DNA of 64,000 bases from Paracoccus sp. (in: a-proteobacteria) (GCF_030538755.1 NZ_JAUNTJ010000011.1:1-64000), one strand, 5' to 3'. Shown: positions 46,815 through 57,054, numbered from the stretch's first letter. The notes: a model not told the origin generated them from the letters alone. Translations and numbers: made by a program.

Positions 46815-48761
46815 TCAGTTCAGGGCTGGCGTCAGATCGGCCCATGCGCTGATGCCTGCGGGCTGCCCCGCCGCGTCCATCGCCGTCACCCGCCAGCGTG
46901 CCACCGGGGCGTCGATCATCGCTGCGTTCAGCACGGTTTCAAGATGCTGCGAGGTCTCTTGCCCCGCGATGATATATTCGACGGCAAAGCGGGGGGTGCC
47001 CGCTGCGCCGCGCCAATGCAGTTCGGCCCGACCGTCTGACAGCTTGTCCTGCATCACCAGAACCGGCGCGTCTGCGAGGGTGGGTGATGCCGGGGTCTCG
47101 GCAAGTGCGGTCAGCCGCGCCTGCGCCGCCGCGATGTCGGGCGCGCGGTCATACCAGGCGGCGGCGCGCAGGTGGTCGGCAGGCACGCCAACGCCGGTGT
47201 CATACAACTGGCCAAGGTAATAGGCCGCCCGCTGATGCCCGCGTAGCGCCGCCCGCGCATACAGCAGTGCCGCCTGCGCCGGGTCTGTCGCCTCGACCGT
47301 CAGGGCCTGATTGAACAGGTCCTGGGGCGGGGGCGGTGCGTTCGGCTCGATGACGGGGGGCAGGGGCGGGGGTTCGGCGACCACCACGGCGGCAGGCGGC
47401 GCTGTGGTGACGGCAGGCGCGGCCAGCAGCATCGCGGGTGTTTCAGCGGTCATCGCGGCGGGTGTGGGGGCGGCGGATGCCATGGACTGTTCGGCGGTGG
47501 TGCCCAAGGGCGCAGGGCCTTGGGCGGTGTCGGGGCCGGGCCGCAGCAACCAGACCCCGGCCAGTGCCGCCGCAAGGGCGCCGGCCGCGCCCAAGGCCGC
47601 GACCCGGCCCCGGCGCGGTGCCGGCTGGGGCAGGGGCGGGGCGGTGGCCGGGGCTGACGGCGTGGGATCGACTGCCGGTGTCGGGTTTGCGACCGGTTCG
47701 GCCTCTGCCATATCCACAGCCTGCGAAACCTGCGGCTGCGTCACCGGCGCAGGGGGTGTGTCGTCCTGAACGGCGGGCGCTTCGGGCCGAGCGGGGTCGG
47801 CGGGCAAGGGCTGATCCTGCCACCTCTGCATCTGCTGCATGGCCTGCGTGGCCAGTGTCAGATCCGCCGATGATCCCGCCGCCGCCACAGGTGCCGCATC
47901 TGCACCCGACAGCGCCCAGGGGGCCAGATGCGACAACGTGCCATCGGATATGGCCCCGGCAAGGCAGTTGCGCACGAAATCGGCGTCCAGTTCGCGCCGG
48001 CCATCCATCGCGGCTTGATACAGGCAATGCTGCGCCAGATAGTTGATGATCCGGGGCACGCCACCTGACATCTGATGCAGGATGGCCAGACTGCCGGCAT
48101 CGAACACCTGCGCGCCCTGATGGCAAAGACATTGCGCCACCGCCAGCCTGTGCGCAACATAGGCGGCGGTTTCCTGTTCGGTCAGCGGCGTCAGGTGAAC
48201 CTGCCCGCCGATGCGGCTGCCAAGAGCGCGGTTTTCCGGCGCGGCCACCATCACGCGCAGCGCCGGGTCGCCGACCAGAAACAGCGGCATCAGCGTCAGC
48301 CCGTCCTGATGCAGATCGGCCAGTTGCCGCAAGTGGTCCAGTGCCTCGGGCGACAGGGATTGCGCCTCGTCCGCGATCAGCAGGGCTTTCCGCCCCTCGG
48401 CGTGGCGGGCGTGCAGGAACTGGCGCAACCGGCCCAGCAATTCGAACGGCGGCGCGTCAGAATCATCCTGCCCGAAGGCCTGCAAGACCCAGCGCAGCGG
48501 GTTCAGCAGATCGGCGCCGCTTTGCCCGATCAGCCCGATATGCGCCTGATCCCGGTGCAATTCGACAAAACTGCGGATCAGCAATGTTTTCCCGGTGCCG
48601 ACATCGCCGGTCAGCAGGGAAATGGCCTGATTATTGGCAACGGCAAATTCCATCATCGTCATGGCCTGACGATGGCTGGCCGACATGAAATGGCAGGCCG
48701 GATCGGGAATGGCGCGGAAGGCGGGGCAAAACAAGGGCAAGGCAGGCCGGGCTGGTGTCAT
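46815..48761 (-). CDS. ExeA-like AAA ATPase fused to a membrane helix, Sel1 repeat and C-terminal domain
   Basis: The 648-residue product begins like ExeA/GspA ATPases (AIPDPACHFMSASHRQAM). It has Walker A GDVGTGKT at residues 52-59, Walker B ALLIADEAQ near 131 and the NYLAQHCLYQA segment near residue 238. After a Pro/Ala-rich region comes one transmembrane helix (about 388-412), a second Pro-rich stretch, a Sel1-like repeat (LYARAALRGHQRAAYYLGQLYDTG), and a fibronectin-like C-terminal stretch (LSDGRAELHWRG). The ATPase would be cytosolic and the Sel1 part periplasmic. No clear Shine-Dalgarno precedes 48761. No type II secretion genes are adjacent, and its role is unknown. Confidence 0.85.
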   Translation of the reverse strand: MTPARPALPLFCPAFRAIPDPACHFMSASHRQAMTMMEFAVANNQAISLLTGDVGTGKTLLIRSFVELHRDQAHIGLIGQSGADLLNPLRWVLQAFGQDDSDAPPFELLGRLRQFLHARHAEGRKALLIADEAQSLSPEALDHLRQLADLHQDGLTLMPLFLVGDPALRVMVAAPENRALGSRIGGQVHLTPLTEQETAAYVAHRLAVAQCLCHQGAQVFDAGSLAILHQMSGGVPRIINYLAQHCLYQAAMDGRRELDADFVRNCLAGAISDGTLSHLAPWALSGADAAPVAAAGSSADLTLATQAMQQMQRWQDQPLPADPARPEAPAVQDDTPPAPVTQPQVSQAVDMAEAEPVANPTPAVDPTPSAPATAPPLPQPAPRRGRVAALGAAGALAAALAGVWLLRPGPDTAQGPAPLGTTAEQSMASAAPTPAAMTAETPAMLLAAPAVTTAPPAAVVVAEPPPLPPVIEPNAPPPPQDLFNQALTVEATDPAQAALLYARAALRGHQRAAYYLGQLYDTGVGVPADHLRAAAWYDRAPDIAAAQARLTALAETPASPTLADAPVLVMQDKLSDGRAELHWRGAAGTPRFAVEYIIAGQETSQHLETVLNAAMIDAPVARWRVTAMDAAGQPAGISAWADLTPALN

Positions 48762-48899
48762 CGGCGGGGCGCAATCAATAAAAACGGGGTTCTTTTATGA
48801 TTGACAGTGTAAAGCCAGCCCCGCGCCTTGTCTATTCAGCGGACCCCCGATCAGAGGCAGAAATTCCAATAAATGCCCGCTATTTTCAGGGTTTTCCCG

Positions 48900-49715
48900 C
48901 TATGATGCAGGAATGTCGCAGATCAGGCCGGGCAGGCTGGCCCTTAGCCGTGCAAACCCGCCCGGACGCCAGCCCATTGCGGCCAGCCCGGTGCAATCGA
49001 GACGGCGCAGCCCGCTGGCATCGGCGCGCGCGGGCAGAGGGTGGCGGCACCCCGTCAGCTTGGCCACCTCGGCCAGCAGATCGTGGCGGTCCAGCACCAG
49101 ATCGCTGGCGTTCAGCGTGGCGGGCGGGGCGGGATGCGCAAGGATCAGCCCGATGGCGGCGGCCAGATCGTCGCCATGCAGTTCCGTGGCGACATGCGGC
49201 TCGAACGGTTGCCCGGCCAGAAATGCGGCGAACAGCGGTGCCCATTTATTCGCCCGCCCCGGCCCGTAAACGCCGGTTGCCCGCAGGCTGGTGCCGCGCA
49301 GGGGCAGAGCGGCCAGCGCGGCCTCGGCCTGCGCCTTGACCTGCCCGTAAAGGCTGGTCGGCGCGGGGGGCAGGTCGTCGGGCAGGCGCATCCCCGGCGG
49401 ATGGCCGTCATGCACGGCGCGCGATGACAGAAACACCACGCGGCCCACGCCATCGCGGGCGGCGGCTTGCCACAGGCGCAGGGTGCCATCCAGATTGGCG
49501 GCGCGGAACCCGGCGGGGTCGTCGCCCTCGCCCCCGCGATAGCGGCCGGGGGCATGGGCCAGCGCCAGATGCACCAGCGCATCGGTGCCGCGCAGATCGG
49601 GGGTATCCCCCAGCCGCCAGCCGGGCAGCAAGTTCAGATCATGCCCCGCTGCCGCCAGCGCGGGCGCGATCATGCCCCCCAGCCGCCCGGTCGCGCCGGT
49701 CAGCGCCACCCTCAT
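48900..49715 (-). CDS. NAD-dependent epimerase/dehydratase family protein
   Basis: This 271-residue extended short-chain dehydrogenase starts MRVALTGATGRLGGMIAPAL with the GxxGxxG cofactor site. It has the catalytic Tyr/Lys in YGQVKAQAEAAL and the Ser in VVFLSSRAVHDG. The C-terminal substrate domain ends GFARLRASLPGLICDIPAS. It probably acts on a nucleotide sugar, since its start overlaps the stop of a GT8 glycosyltransferase gene (ATGA). The exact reaction is not predictable. Confidence 0.85.
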   Translation of the reverse strand: MRVALTGATGRLGGMIAPALAAAGHDLNLLPGWRLGDTPDLRGTDALVHLALAHAPGRYRGGEGDDPAGFRAANLDGTLRLWQAAARDGVGRVVFLSSRAVHDGHPPGMRLPDDLPPAPTSLYGQVKAQAEAALAALPLRGTSLRATGVYGPGRANKWAPLFAAFLAGQPFEPHVATELHGDDLAAAIGLILAHPAPPATLNASDLVLDRHDLLAEVAKLTGCRHPLPARADASGLRRLDCTGLAAMGWRPGGFARLRASLPGLICDIPAS

Positions 49716-50605
49716 GCGGCGGGGCGGATCTGGGCGGACAGGTCGGGCAGCGGGCCGCCCGCCGCGATGTCGCGCCAGATCTGGATCAGAGGGCGCAGCG
49801 CCGCCGCCTTGGCATGATCCGACCACGGCTTTTCATATTGGTAATGGATCACATGCAGCCCGTCCCAGTCCCACAGCGCGGGCATGTTGATCCAGACATA
49901 TTGCAGCATGTTGTATTGGACCGGCAGCCCGTGCCAGTCGGGGAAAAACTCCTGCAAAAAGGTCTGGTCGGTGCGCCGCCAGAACACGCCGGGCCGATCC
50001 AGCCGCGCCATCATCGCATCAAAGGTGGCCGCGTCGGGGCGCGCCGTGAACACGCCCGAGTTCATGCGGTGGAACCCGTCCAGCCCCTCATACACATTCG
50101 GGGCGGCGCAGAATTCGGGAAAGCCGAACAGCTTGTCGATATTGCGCACCACCAGCGCATCGGCGTCGATGAACACCGTGCGGGCGTAATCCAGTTGCCA
50201 CAGCCGCAGCTTGACGAAATTATCCAGCGGCGTGTGGAAATCGGGCTTGCCCCCGCGCGTGAATGCGGCGCGGGCGTGCAGGGCGTCGCGGGCGTGGGTG
50301 CGGTCGAATTCCGCCGAAGTGGGCAGCAGGTCCGCCGCGATCAGCCGTGCGCCAAGGTCGCGCAGCCCTTGCAGCGCGGGATGCGGAATGCCGCGGTGCA
50401 TCACCGCAATATCGGCCCCGGTGCCGGTCAGCCGCAGCGAGCGCACCAGAGCCTCGGCCCCCGGCAGATAATCGGCATTCGTGACCAGCGTCACATAGGC
50501 GCACCCGGCCTGTGGCCCGCGTTCAGCCCGCAATCCGGGCGCAAGGGTGTAACAATCGGCGGGCGATTCTGTCGGCGTGGTTTGGGGCGGTGGCTGCATT
50601 GTCAT
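49712..50605 (-). CDS. Family 8 glycosyltransferase
   Basis: This 297-residue retaining transferase is of the glycogenin/galactinol-synthase type. It has YVTLVTNADYLPGAEAL at the nucleotide site, the DXD motif in FIDADALVVRNIDKLF, and MNSGVFTARPDA and HYQYEKPW near the end. The start at 50605 or 50599 is uncertain; AGAG lies 10 bases before 50605. It is coupled to the epimerase gene, and the pair may add one sugar to a glycan or small acceptor. Confidence 0.85.
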   Translation of the reverse strand: MTMQPPPQTTPTESPADCYTLAPGLRAERGPQAGCAYVTLVTNADYLPGAEALVRSLRLTGTGADIAVMHRGIPHPALQGLRDLGARLIAADLLPTSAEFDRTHARDALHARAAFTRGGKPDFHTPLDNFVKLRLWQLDYARTVFIDADALVVRNIDKLFGFPEFCAAPNVYEGLDGFHRMNSGVFTARPDAATFDAMMARLDRPGVFWRRTDQTFLQEFFPDWHGLPVQYNMLQYVWINMPALWDWDGLHVIHYQYEKPWSDHAKAAALRPLIQIWRDIAAGGPLPDLSAQIRPAA

Positions 50606-50746
50606 GTTTTTCAATCTCTTGTGGGGCGTGGGCCAGGATTGTCGGGGCAACACTGTCACAATCGGATGAATGAATTATGACAGCCGCCGCGCGTCTTGGA
50701 CAGAGCGCCGGATCACGCTAGAACCCCCTTCAGCGAGGAGACGCCC

Positions 50747-52126
50747 ATGCCCATTTCCGAACCCGCCATCGCCGCTCTGACCGCCGTTTTCGGCGACCGG
50801 TTGTCGCAACGTGCCGCTGACCGCGATCACCATGCCGGGTCAGAGACCTTTCATCGCGCCCCGCCGCCCGATGCGGTGATCTGGCCGCTGACCACGGCCG
50901 AGGTCTCGTCCGCGCTGGCGATCTGCAACGAACACCGGGTGCCGGTGATCGGCTGGGGCACCGGCACCTCGTTAGAGGGGCACGCGCTGGCGGTTCATGG
51001 CGGGGTGGTGCTGGACCTTGGCCGCATGGACAAGGTGATCGAGATCCGCCCCGGCGATATGCAGGTCACGGTTCAGCCCGGCGTCACGCGTGAGGCGCTG
51101 AACACCGAACTGCGCGCGACGGGGCTGTTTTTCCCGGTCGATCCGGGCGCCAATGCCAGCCTTGGCGGCATGGCGGCCACGCGGGCCAGTGGCACGACGG
51201 CGGTGCGATACGGCACGATGCGCGATAACGTGCTGGCGCTTGAAGTGGTGCTGGCCGATGGCCGGGTGATCCGCACCGGCACCCGCGCGGCGAAATCCAG
51301 CGCCGGTTACGATCTGACCGGGCTGATGGTCGGGTCTGAAGGCACGCTGGGCATCATCACCGAACTGACCTTGCGGCTGCACGGCCAGCCTGAACATGTC
51401 GCGGCGGCGGTTTGTGCCTTTCCGACGCTGGAATCGGCGGTCGAATGCGTCACTGCAACGATGCAGTCGGGCATTCCGATGGCACGGATCGAATTTGTCG
51501 ATTCGCTGGGGATCAGGGCGGTGAACGCGATGGCGCATCGCAGCTATCCCGAAACGCCGCATCTGTTCGTGGAATTCAACGGCAGCGCGGAATCGGTGCG
51601 CGCCGATGCGGCGGCGTTCGGCGATCTGGCGCAGGAATTCGGCGGCACCGGCTTTGACTGGGCCGACACGCCCGAGGAACGCTCGGCCCTGTGGAAGATG
51701 CGGCATCAGGCCTATCCGGCCTGTCTGGCGCTGCGCCCCGGCGCGACGGCGGTGGTGACGGATGTCTGCGTGCCGATGTCGCATCTGGCCGAGGCCGTTG
51801 CCGCCGCCAGTGCCGATATTGCCGAACAGGGGATGACCGGCCCGATTCTGGGCCATGTCGGCGACGGCAATTTCCACGCCGCGCTGCTGGTCGATCCCGG
51901 CGACACCGATCAACTGGCCCGCGCCAAGGCCATCGCGCGCCGCATGGCCGAACGCGCGCTGGCTGTGGGCGGCACGATCAGCGGCGAACATGGCATCGGT
52001 GTCGGCAAACGCCCCCTGATGGCCGCCGAACATGGCGAGGCATGGGTCGTCATGGGCGCGATCAAGGCGGCGCTGGACCCTCGTAATATCCTGAATCCGG
52101 GTAAATTGATACCCGATCGCAATTGA
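50747..52126 (+). CDS. FAD-linked D-2-hydroxyacid (D-lactate) dehydrogenase
   Basis: This 459-residue flavoprotein is of the FAD-binding PCMH type with the FAD-oxidase C-terminal domain (GlcD/Dld/LDHD group). The FAD site shows in GWGTGTSLEGHALAVHGG and FPVDPGANASLGGMAATRAS. The C-terminal domain has GHVGDGNFHAALLVDPGD and SGEHGIGVGKRPL. It would oxidise D-lactate or a related 2-hydroxyacid and pass electrons to cytochrome c or quinone. GCGAGGAG lies 8 bases before the ATG. There are no glcEF genes nearby, so a single-subunit D-lactate dehydrogenase is favoured. Confidence 0.9.
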   Translation: MPISEPAIAALTAVFGDRLSQRAADRDHHAGSETFHRAPPPDAVIWPLTTAEVSSALAICNEHRVPVIGWGTGTSLEGHALAVHGGVVLDLGRMDKVIEIRPGDMQVTVQPGVTREALNTELRATGLFFPVDPGANASLGGMAATRASGTTAVRYGTMRDNVLALEVVLADGRVIRTGTRAAKSSAGYDLTGLMVGSEGTLGIITELTLRLHGQPEHVAAAVCAFPTLESAVECVTATMQSGIPMARIEFVDSLGIRAVNAMAHRSYPETPHLFVEFNGSAESVRADAAAFGDLAQEFGGTGFDWADTPEERSALWKMRHQAYPACLALRPGATAVVTDVCVPMSHLAEAVAAASADIAEQGMTGPILGHVGDGNFHAALLVDPGDTDQLARAKAIARRMAERALAVGGTISGEHGIGVGKRPLMAAEHGEAWVVMGAIKAALDPRNILNPGKLIPDRN

Positions 52127-52246
52127 CATATCAGGTGTTTGCGTAGAACATACACGCATCCGGTTTGCGGGCCGCCTTTGGATCTACCATAGGTCGATAT
52201 TTGTCTGCGTGTCGGCTGATTGAAGAATCTGCTTGGTGGCGGTGCA

Positions 52247-53248
52247 ATGAACATTGCAAATGAGATCATGTCTCGCGATGTGGCGGGCGATGGTCCGGTG
52301 CCTGTTGCTGGGCCGCCTGCCGCGCCGCCGGTAATTCTGTATGGTGCGCTGCGGTCGGGTGCCACCATGCTGCGGTTGATTCTGGACATGCATCCACAAC
52401 TGTCCTGCCCGATCGAGGCGGATTTTCTGTTCGATCATCTGCGGCCATCCGGGGGCGGCTGGATTCTGGATCGCAATCGCCTGCTGGGCGACCGGATCTT
52501 TATGCAGTCTTCTATCGCGCCGCCCCGCAGTCACCATGGCCAGCCCGCAGTGGCCGAGATGATCGCGGCGCTGAAGGCGCACAAGCCGCAGGCGCGGCTG
52601 GTTTTGTCGCTGCATCGCGGGCTGGATGCCGCATTGGCGCTGTTGCCGGATGCACGGGTCATTCACCTTGTGCGCGATCCGCGTGATGTGGCGATTTCCT
52701 CGGTCCGCATGGGCTGGGCGGGGGATGTGTATCACGCCGCGCAACACTGGGTCGCAACCGAAGCCGACTGGGACCGGGCCGCATCGCAACTGGCCACAAG
52801 GCCGATAAAGACCGTGCATTTCGAAAGCCTTGTCGATCAACCCCGAGAACAGATCGAGCGTCTGTGCCGGTTTCTGGGCGTCGATTTTGATCCGGTGATG
52901 CTGCGGTTTCACGAAACATCCAGCTATCGCCCGGTTGATGCGTCATCGTCTTTTCGGTGGCAGCGTAGTGCGAAAATGTCTGATATTGCGCTGATTGACA
53001 GCGCGGTCGGCCCGCTGATTGCGGCGCGCGGCTATTCTGTCAGCGATGTGGCCCCGGTCAGGCTGACCCGGTTGCGGCTGCTGCGGGTCAAACTGCGCGG
53101 CAAGCTCAAGCGGATGGGCTTTCGCATAAACCGCTATGGGCTGCGCGATACGATGCTGGACCTGGCCTCGAACCGGCTGGGTCTGGCATGGCTGGGGCAC
53201 AAGGCGCGGCAGCGGATCATGCAGCAAGACCTGCGGCATCTGGAATAG
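52247..53248 (+). CDS. PAPS-dependent sulfotransferase family protein
   Basis: This 333-residue protein has both PAPS-binding signatures: a 5'-phosphosulfate loop LYGALRSGATMLRLILDMHP (canonical form RSGTTLL) and a 3'-phosphate motif VIHLVRDPRDVAISSVRMGW. A third region, RLCRFLGVDFD, is also typical. The loop has Ala-Thr-Met instead of Thr-Thr-Leu. It would sulfate a carbohydrate, lipid or protein. The Shine-Dalgarno is weak and the codon use looks less GC-biased than its neighbours, which suggests acquisition. A TTG at 52220 is an alternative start. Confidence 0.82.
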   Translation: MNIANEIMSRDVAGDGPVPVAGPPAAPPVILYGALRSGATMLRLILDMHPQLSCPIEADFLFDHLRPSGGGWILDRNRLLGDRIFMQSSIAPPRSHHGQPAVAEMIAALKAHKPQARLVLSLHRGLDAALALLPDARVIHLVRDPRDVAISSVRMGWAGDVYHAAQHWVATEADWDRAASQLATRPIKTVHFESLVDQPREQIERLCRFLGVDFDPVMLRFHETSSYRPVDASSSFRWQRSAKMSDIALIDSAVGPLIAARGYSVSDVAPVRLTRLRLLRVKLRGKLKRMGFRINRYGLRDTMLDLASNRLGLAWLGHKARQRIMQQDLRHLE

Positions 53249-53347
53249 TGCATGGCCGGCGACGGTGAGCCATCGGCCGCCCCGGCACCTGCTGTGGAAC
53301 CCTGCGCCGCCTGCGGCGTTGTGCCCTCAACCAGCAGGAGAAACAGC

Positions 53348-53644
53348 ATGTCCCATAACCCGAATCCCGAAAAACAGGCGCGCAAGCACAGCCCCGCCCT
53401 GCTGGCCATTTTGCTGGCGCTGGTGGTCGCGGCGCTGGTCTTTTTCGTTTTCGGTGCATCCGATCCTTCGCCCGATGATCTGACGCAGGTCGAGGTGCCG
53501 CAAAGCGGGCAGGCCGGGGGAACCGAAACCATTCCGCCGACCCCCACGGTCGAGCCGACCCCCGGCAGCGAACCTCCGCAGGCCGAGGGGCAGCCCGCGA
53601 CGTCGGCACCCGGCGAGACGCTGCCCACGGCCCCGTCGAACTGA
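53348..53644 (+). CDS. Small single-pass membrane protein, unknown function
   Basis: This encodes 98 residues: a basic N-terminus (MSHNPNPEKQARKHS), one transmembrane helix (ALLAILLALVVAALVFFVFG), and a Pro/Thr/Glu-rich tail. The tail is likely periplasmic by the positive-inside rule. AGGAG lies 8 bases before the ATG, which supports a real gene. It precedes the GH25 lipoprotein by about 110 bases. No family is recognised. Confidence 0.75.
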   Translation: MSHNPNPEKQARKHSPALLAILLALVVAALVFFVFGASDPSPDDLTQVEVPQSGQAGGTETIPPTPTVEPTPGSEPPQAEGQPATSAPGETLPTAPSN

Positions 53645-53753
53645 TGCGGGCCTTGCCTGCCCGCTGACGCTTTCGTGACACTCGGGCACCCGTGACTTTG
53701 CGCCCGAGTTTTGCGATAGGTGCCGAAAATCCACCAGACAAGTCGGGGGCAGG

Positions 53754-54557
53754 GTGCGCAAGGCAACGAAACTTCTTTTGGGGCTGGTTCTGGCCGTCAT
53801 GGCCGCCTGCGGCCCTGCTCCGCAGCAACGGGCAAGCGGCCCTGCCGTCATGGCGGGCAGCGTGGCGACCACGGTGCCGCAACTGGGCGACCGCGCCCCG
53901 CATCCGTGGGTCGGCGGGCACCCCTATGCCCACCCGGTGCATGGCATCGACGTGTCGCGCTGGCAGGGCAATGTTGACTGGAACCGGGTGCGCAGCGCCG
54001 GTGTCAGCTTTGTGTTCATCAAGGCGACCGAGGGCGGCGACCATGCCGACCCGAACTTTCGCCGTTACTGGTATGAAACCGCGCAGGCCCGCATCCCGCG
54101 CGGGGCGTATCACTATTTCTACTTCTGCCGCTCGGGCCGGCAGCAGGCGGAATGGTTCATCCGCAACGTGCCGCGCGAACGTGGCGCGCTGCCGCCGGTG
54201 CTGGATCTGGAATGGACGGCCTCGCGCACCTGCCCGCGCCGCCCGCCCAGCCACGAGGTGCTGCGCGAGGCGAAAATCTTCAAGGACATCCTGCACCAGC
54301 ATTATGGTCAGCGCCCGATCATCTACACCACGGTCGATTTCTATCGCGACAACAACCTTGGCAACTGGCCCGAGGAATTCTGGCTGCGCAGCGTCGCGGG
54401 CCACCCGCGCCTTGTCTATCCCGGCCAACGCTGGAGCTTTTGGCAATATTCCGGCACCGGCATCGTGCCGGGTATCCGGGGCGACGTCGATCTGAACGTC
54501 TTTGCCGGATCGCCCGCGCAATGGCGTCAGTATCTGAACAACAGGTTGCAACGATGA
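53754..54557 (+). CDS. GH25 lysozyme-like lipoprotein
   Basis: This 267-residue muramidase-fold protein starts at GTG 53754 (GGGGG 4 bases upstream). It is a lipoprotein with lipobox VMAAC (Cys19). The GH25 core is complete: [50 protein letters not shown] (catalytic Asp and Glu) and [10 protein letters not shown]. It would cut or remodel peptidoglycan from its own envelope. Its stop overlaps the CPBP-family gene (ATGA). Confidence 0.92.
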   Translation: MRKATKLLLGLVLAVMAACGPAPQQRASGPAVMAGSVATTVPQLGDRAPHPWVGGHPYAHPVHGIDVSRWQGNVDWNRVRSAGVSFVFIKATEGGDHADPNFRRYWYETAQARIPRGAYHYFYFCRSGRQQAEWFIRNVPRERGALPPVLDLEWTASRTCPRRPPSHEVLREAKIFKDILHQHYGQRPIIYTTVDFYRDNNLGNWPEEFWLRSVAGHPRLVYPGQRWSFWQYSGTGIVPGIRGDVDLNVFAGSPAQWRQYLNNRLQR

Positions 54558-55222
54558 CGACCAGCGATTCCCTGCCACACGCAAACCGCCGCCTGCGGCT
54601 GGGGATCGAGTTTGCCGCGCTGTATATCGGCGCGCCGCTGGCGATGGCGCTGTTTCTGCCGCCCCGGCAGATGTTTCCGGCACTGTTCGCCTTTACCGTC
54701 GCCGGGCTGATCCTGCTGTGGTTCACCGGCGGGTTCGACTGGCGGTCGCTGTTTCGCGGCTGGCGGAAAATCCCCTGGGCCGAAGCCGCGCTGCTGGCCG
54801 CCGTGACGCTGGTTTCGGGCGTCATCATCCTGTGGCTGGCCGGACGGCAGGGGGCGATCTTTGGCATCCTGCGGTCGCGGCCCGAGTTTCTGCTGGTGAT
54901 CTGGTCGCTGTATCCGCTGCTGTCGGCCTTGCCGCAGGAACTGATCTTTCGCCCGCTGTTCTTTCACCGCTATGGCAGCCTGTTCGACAATCAGCGTCAG
55001 GCGCTGCTGGTCAATTCGGCGATCTTCAGCTTTGCGCATCTGATGTATTGGTCATGGATCGTCGCCGCCATGACGCTGATCGGCGGCTGGGTCTTTGCCC
55101 GCGCCTATCTGCGGCACGGCTTTCCGGCGGCATGGGTGCTGCACGCGGTGGCGGGGAATATGATCTTTGCCGTCGGCATGGGCGTCTATTTCTGGACCGG
55201 CAACGTCCAGAGGCCCTTCTGA
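54554..55222 (+). CDS. CPBP-family intramembrane protease-like protein
   Basis: This 222-residue protein has about six membrane helices and the CPBP/ABI motifs [28 protein letters not shown] and [12 protein letters not shown]. The usual EExxxR motif reads QELIFR here; the second Glu and the Arg are kept. Family members include the Rce1 CAAX protease, but bacterial substrates are mostly unknown. It is translationally coupled to the GH25 lipoprotein, suggesting a shared envelope role. Confidence 0.88.
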   Translation: MTTSDSLPHANRRLRLGIEFAALYIGAPLAMALFLPPRQMFPALFAFTVAGLILLWFTGGFDWRSLFRGWRKIPWAEAALLAAVTLVSGVIILWLAGRQGAIFGILRSRPEFLLVIWSLYPLLSALPQELIFRPLFFHRYGSLFDNQRQALLVNSAIFSFAHLMYWSWIVAAMTLIGGWVFARAYLRHGFPAAWVLHAVAGNMIFAVGMGVYFWTGNVQRPF

Positions 55223-55281
55223 CGGTTGACTTTACTGCGCTGCCGCGCCTTATGCGGGGGCTGAACAACCGGGAACTGACC

Positions 55282-57054
55282 ATGCACGCCTATCGCAGCC
55301 ATACCTGCGCCGATCTGACCGCCGCCCAAGCCGGGGAAACCGTCCGTCTGTCGGGCTGGGTTCACCGCGTCCGCGATCACGGGGGCGTGCTGTTCGTCGA
55401 TCTGCGCGATCATTACGGCATGACGCAGGTGCTGGCCGACAGCGACAGCCCGGCATTCGCCGCGATGGAGCGGCTGCGCGCCGAAACCGTGGTGCGCATT
55501 GATGGCCGGGTCAAGCTGCGCGATGCGTCGCTGGTGAACCCGAAACTGCCCACCGGCGAGATCGAGGTTTACGCCACCGAGGTCGAAGTCCTCGGCCCGG
55601 CCGAGGAACTGCCCCTGCCGGTCTTCGGCGATCAGGACTACCCCGAGGAAACGCGGCTGGCCTATCGCTTTCTGGACCTGCGCCGCGAAAGCCTGCACAA
55701 CAACATCATGCTGCGGTCGCGCGTGGTGAAATGGCTGCGCGACCGGATGTGGGAGGGCGGCTTTACCGAGTTTCAGACCCCGATCATCACCGCCTCCAGC
55801 CCCGAAGGGGCGCGCGACTTTCTGGTGCCCTCGCGCCTGCATCCGGGCAAGTTCTATGCGCTGCCGCAGGCCCCGCAGCAGTTCAAGCAGTTGATTATGG
55901 TTGCCGGTTTCGACCGCTATTTCCAGATCGCGCCCTGTTTCCGCGACGAAGACCCGCGCGCCGACCGCAGCCCTACCGATTTCTATCAGCTTGATCTGGA
56001 AATGTCCTTTGTCGATCAAGAGGATGTCTTTGCCGCCGTGCAGCCCGTCATTCAGGGCCTGTTTCAGGAATTCGGCGGCGGTCGTCGCGTCGATGCCGAC
56101 TGGCCGCGCATCCCCTATGCGACCGCGATGCTGAAATACGGCAGCGACAAGCCCGACCTGCGCAACCCGATCGAAATGGTGGACGTGTCCGACCATTTCC
56201 GCGGTTCCGGCTTTGGCATCTTTGCCAAACTGCTGGAACAGGACGGCACCGAGGTCCGCGCCATCCCCGCCCCCACCGGCGGCTCGCGCAAATTCGCCGA
56301 CCGGATGAACGCTTTTGCCCAAGCGCAGGGCCTGCCGGGGATGGGGTATATCTTCTGGCGCAAGGGCGACAACGGCATGGAAGCCGCCGGTCCCATCGCC
56401 AAGGCCTTGGGCGATGCCCCGACCGAGGCGATCCGCACTCAGCTTGGGCTGGGCGAAGGCGACGCGGTGTTCTTCCTTGGCGGCAAGCCCGAACAGTTCG
56501 AGGCCGTCGCCGGTCGTGCCCGCAACGAAATCGGGCGCGAGTTGGAACTGACCGACGAAAACCAGTTCAAATTCGCATGGATCGTCGATTTCCCGATGTA
56601 TGAGAAAAGCGACGAAGGGAAGATCGACTTTTCCCACAACCCGTTTTCCATGCCGCAGGGTGGCCTTGACGCGCTGTCGGGCGATCCGCTGGCGGTCAAG
56701 GGCTATCAATACGATCTGGCCTGCAACGGCTACGAACTGGTTTCGGGCGCAATCCGCAACCACAAGCCGGAAATCATGTTCAAGGCGTTCGAACTGGCCG
56801 GCTATGGTCAGGACGAGGTGGAAAAACGCTTTGGCGGCATGGTCAAGGCGTTCCGCTATGGCGCGCCGCCCCATGGCGGTTGTGCGGCGGGGATCGACCG
56901 GATCGTGATGCTGCTGGCGGATGAACAGAACATCCGCGAGGTCATCATGTTCCCGATGAACCAGCGCGCCGAAGACCTGATGATGGGCGCCCCGTCCGAG
57001 CCGACCAACGAACAGATGCGCGAGCTGCGTCTGCGGGTGCTGCCCAAGGAATAA
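55282..57054 (+). CDS. aspS: Aspartyl-tRNA synthetase
   Basis: This class II synthetase of bacterial type has 590 residues. The N-terminal OB anticodon-binding domain contains [20 protein letters not shown]. Motif 2 reads [27 protein letters not shown] in two parts, a bacterial GAD insert lies in the middle, and motif 3 is [14 protein letters not shown]. The ATG at 55282 gives the family N-terminus [12 protein letters not shown]. Whether it is discriminating or also charges tRNA-Asn cannot be told here. Confidence 0.97.
   Translation: MHAYRSHTCADLTAAQAGETVRLSGWVHRVRDHGGVLFVDLRDHYGMTQVLADSDSPAFAAMERLRAETVVRIDGRVKLRDASLVNPKLPTGEIEVYATEVEVLGPAEELPLPVFGDQDYPEETRLAYRFLDLRRESLHNNIMLRSRVVKWLRDRMWEGGFTEFQTPIITASSPEGARDFLVPSRLHPGKFYALPQAPQQFKQLIMVAGFDRYFQIAPCFRDEDPRADRSPTDFYQLDLEMSFVDQEDVFAAVQPVIQGLFQEFGGGRRVDADWPRIPYATAMLKYGSDKPDLRNPIEMVDVSDHFRGSGFGIFAKLLEQDGTEVRAIPAPTGGSRKFADRMNAFAQAQGLPGMGYIFWRKGDNGMEAAGPIAKALGDAPTEAIRTQLGLGEGDAVFFLGGKPEQFEAVAGRARNEIGRELELTDENQFKFAWIVDFPMYEKSDEGKIDFSHNPFSMPQGGLDALSGDPLAVKGYQYDLACNGYELVSGAIRNHKPEIMFKAFELAGYGQDEVEKRFGGMVKAFRYGAPPHGGCAAGIDRIVMLLADEQNIREVIMFPMNQRAEDLMMGAPSEPTNEQMRELRLRVLPKE

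Noticed and set aside
54718..55281. N-terminal extension of aspS by 188 residues
   Set aside because: The extension is the shadow of the CPBP-family gene in another frame. The synthetase family starts at MHAYRSHT.
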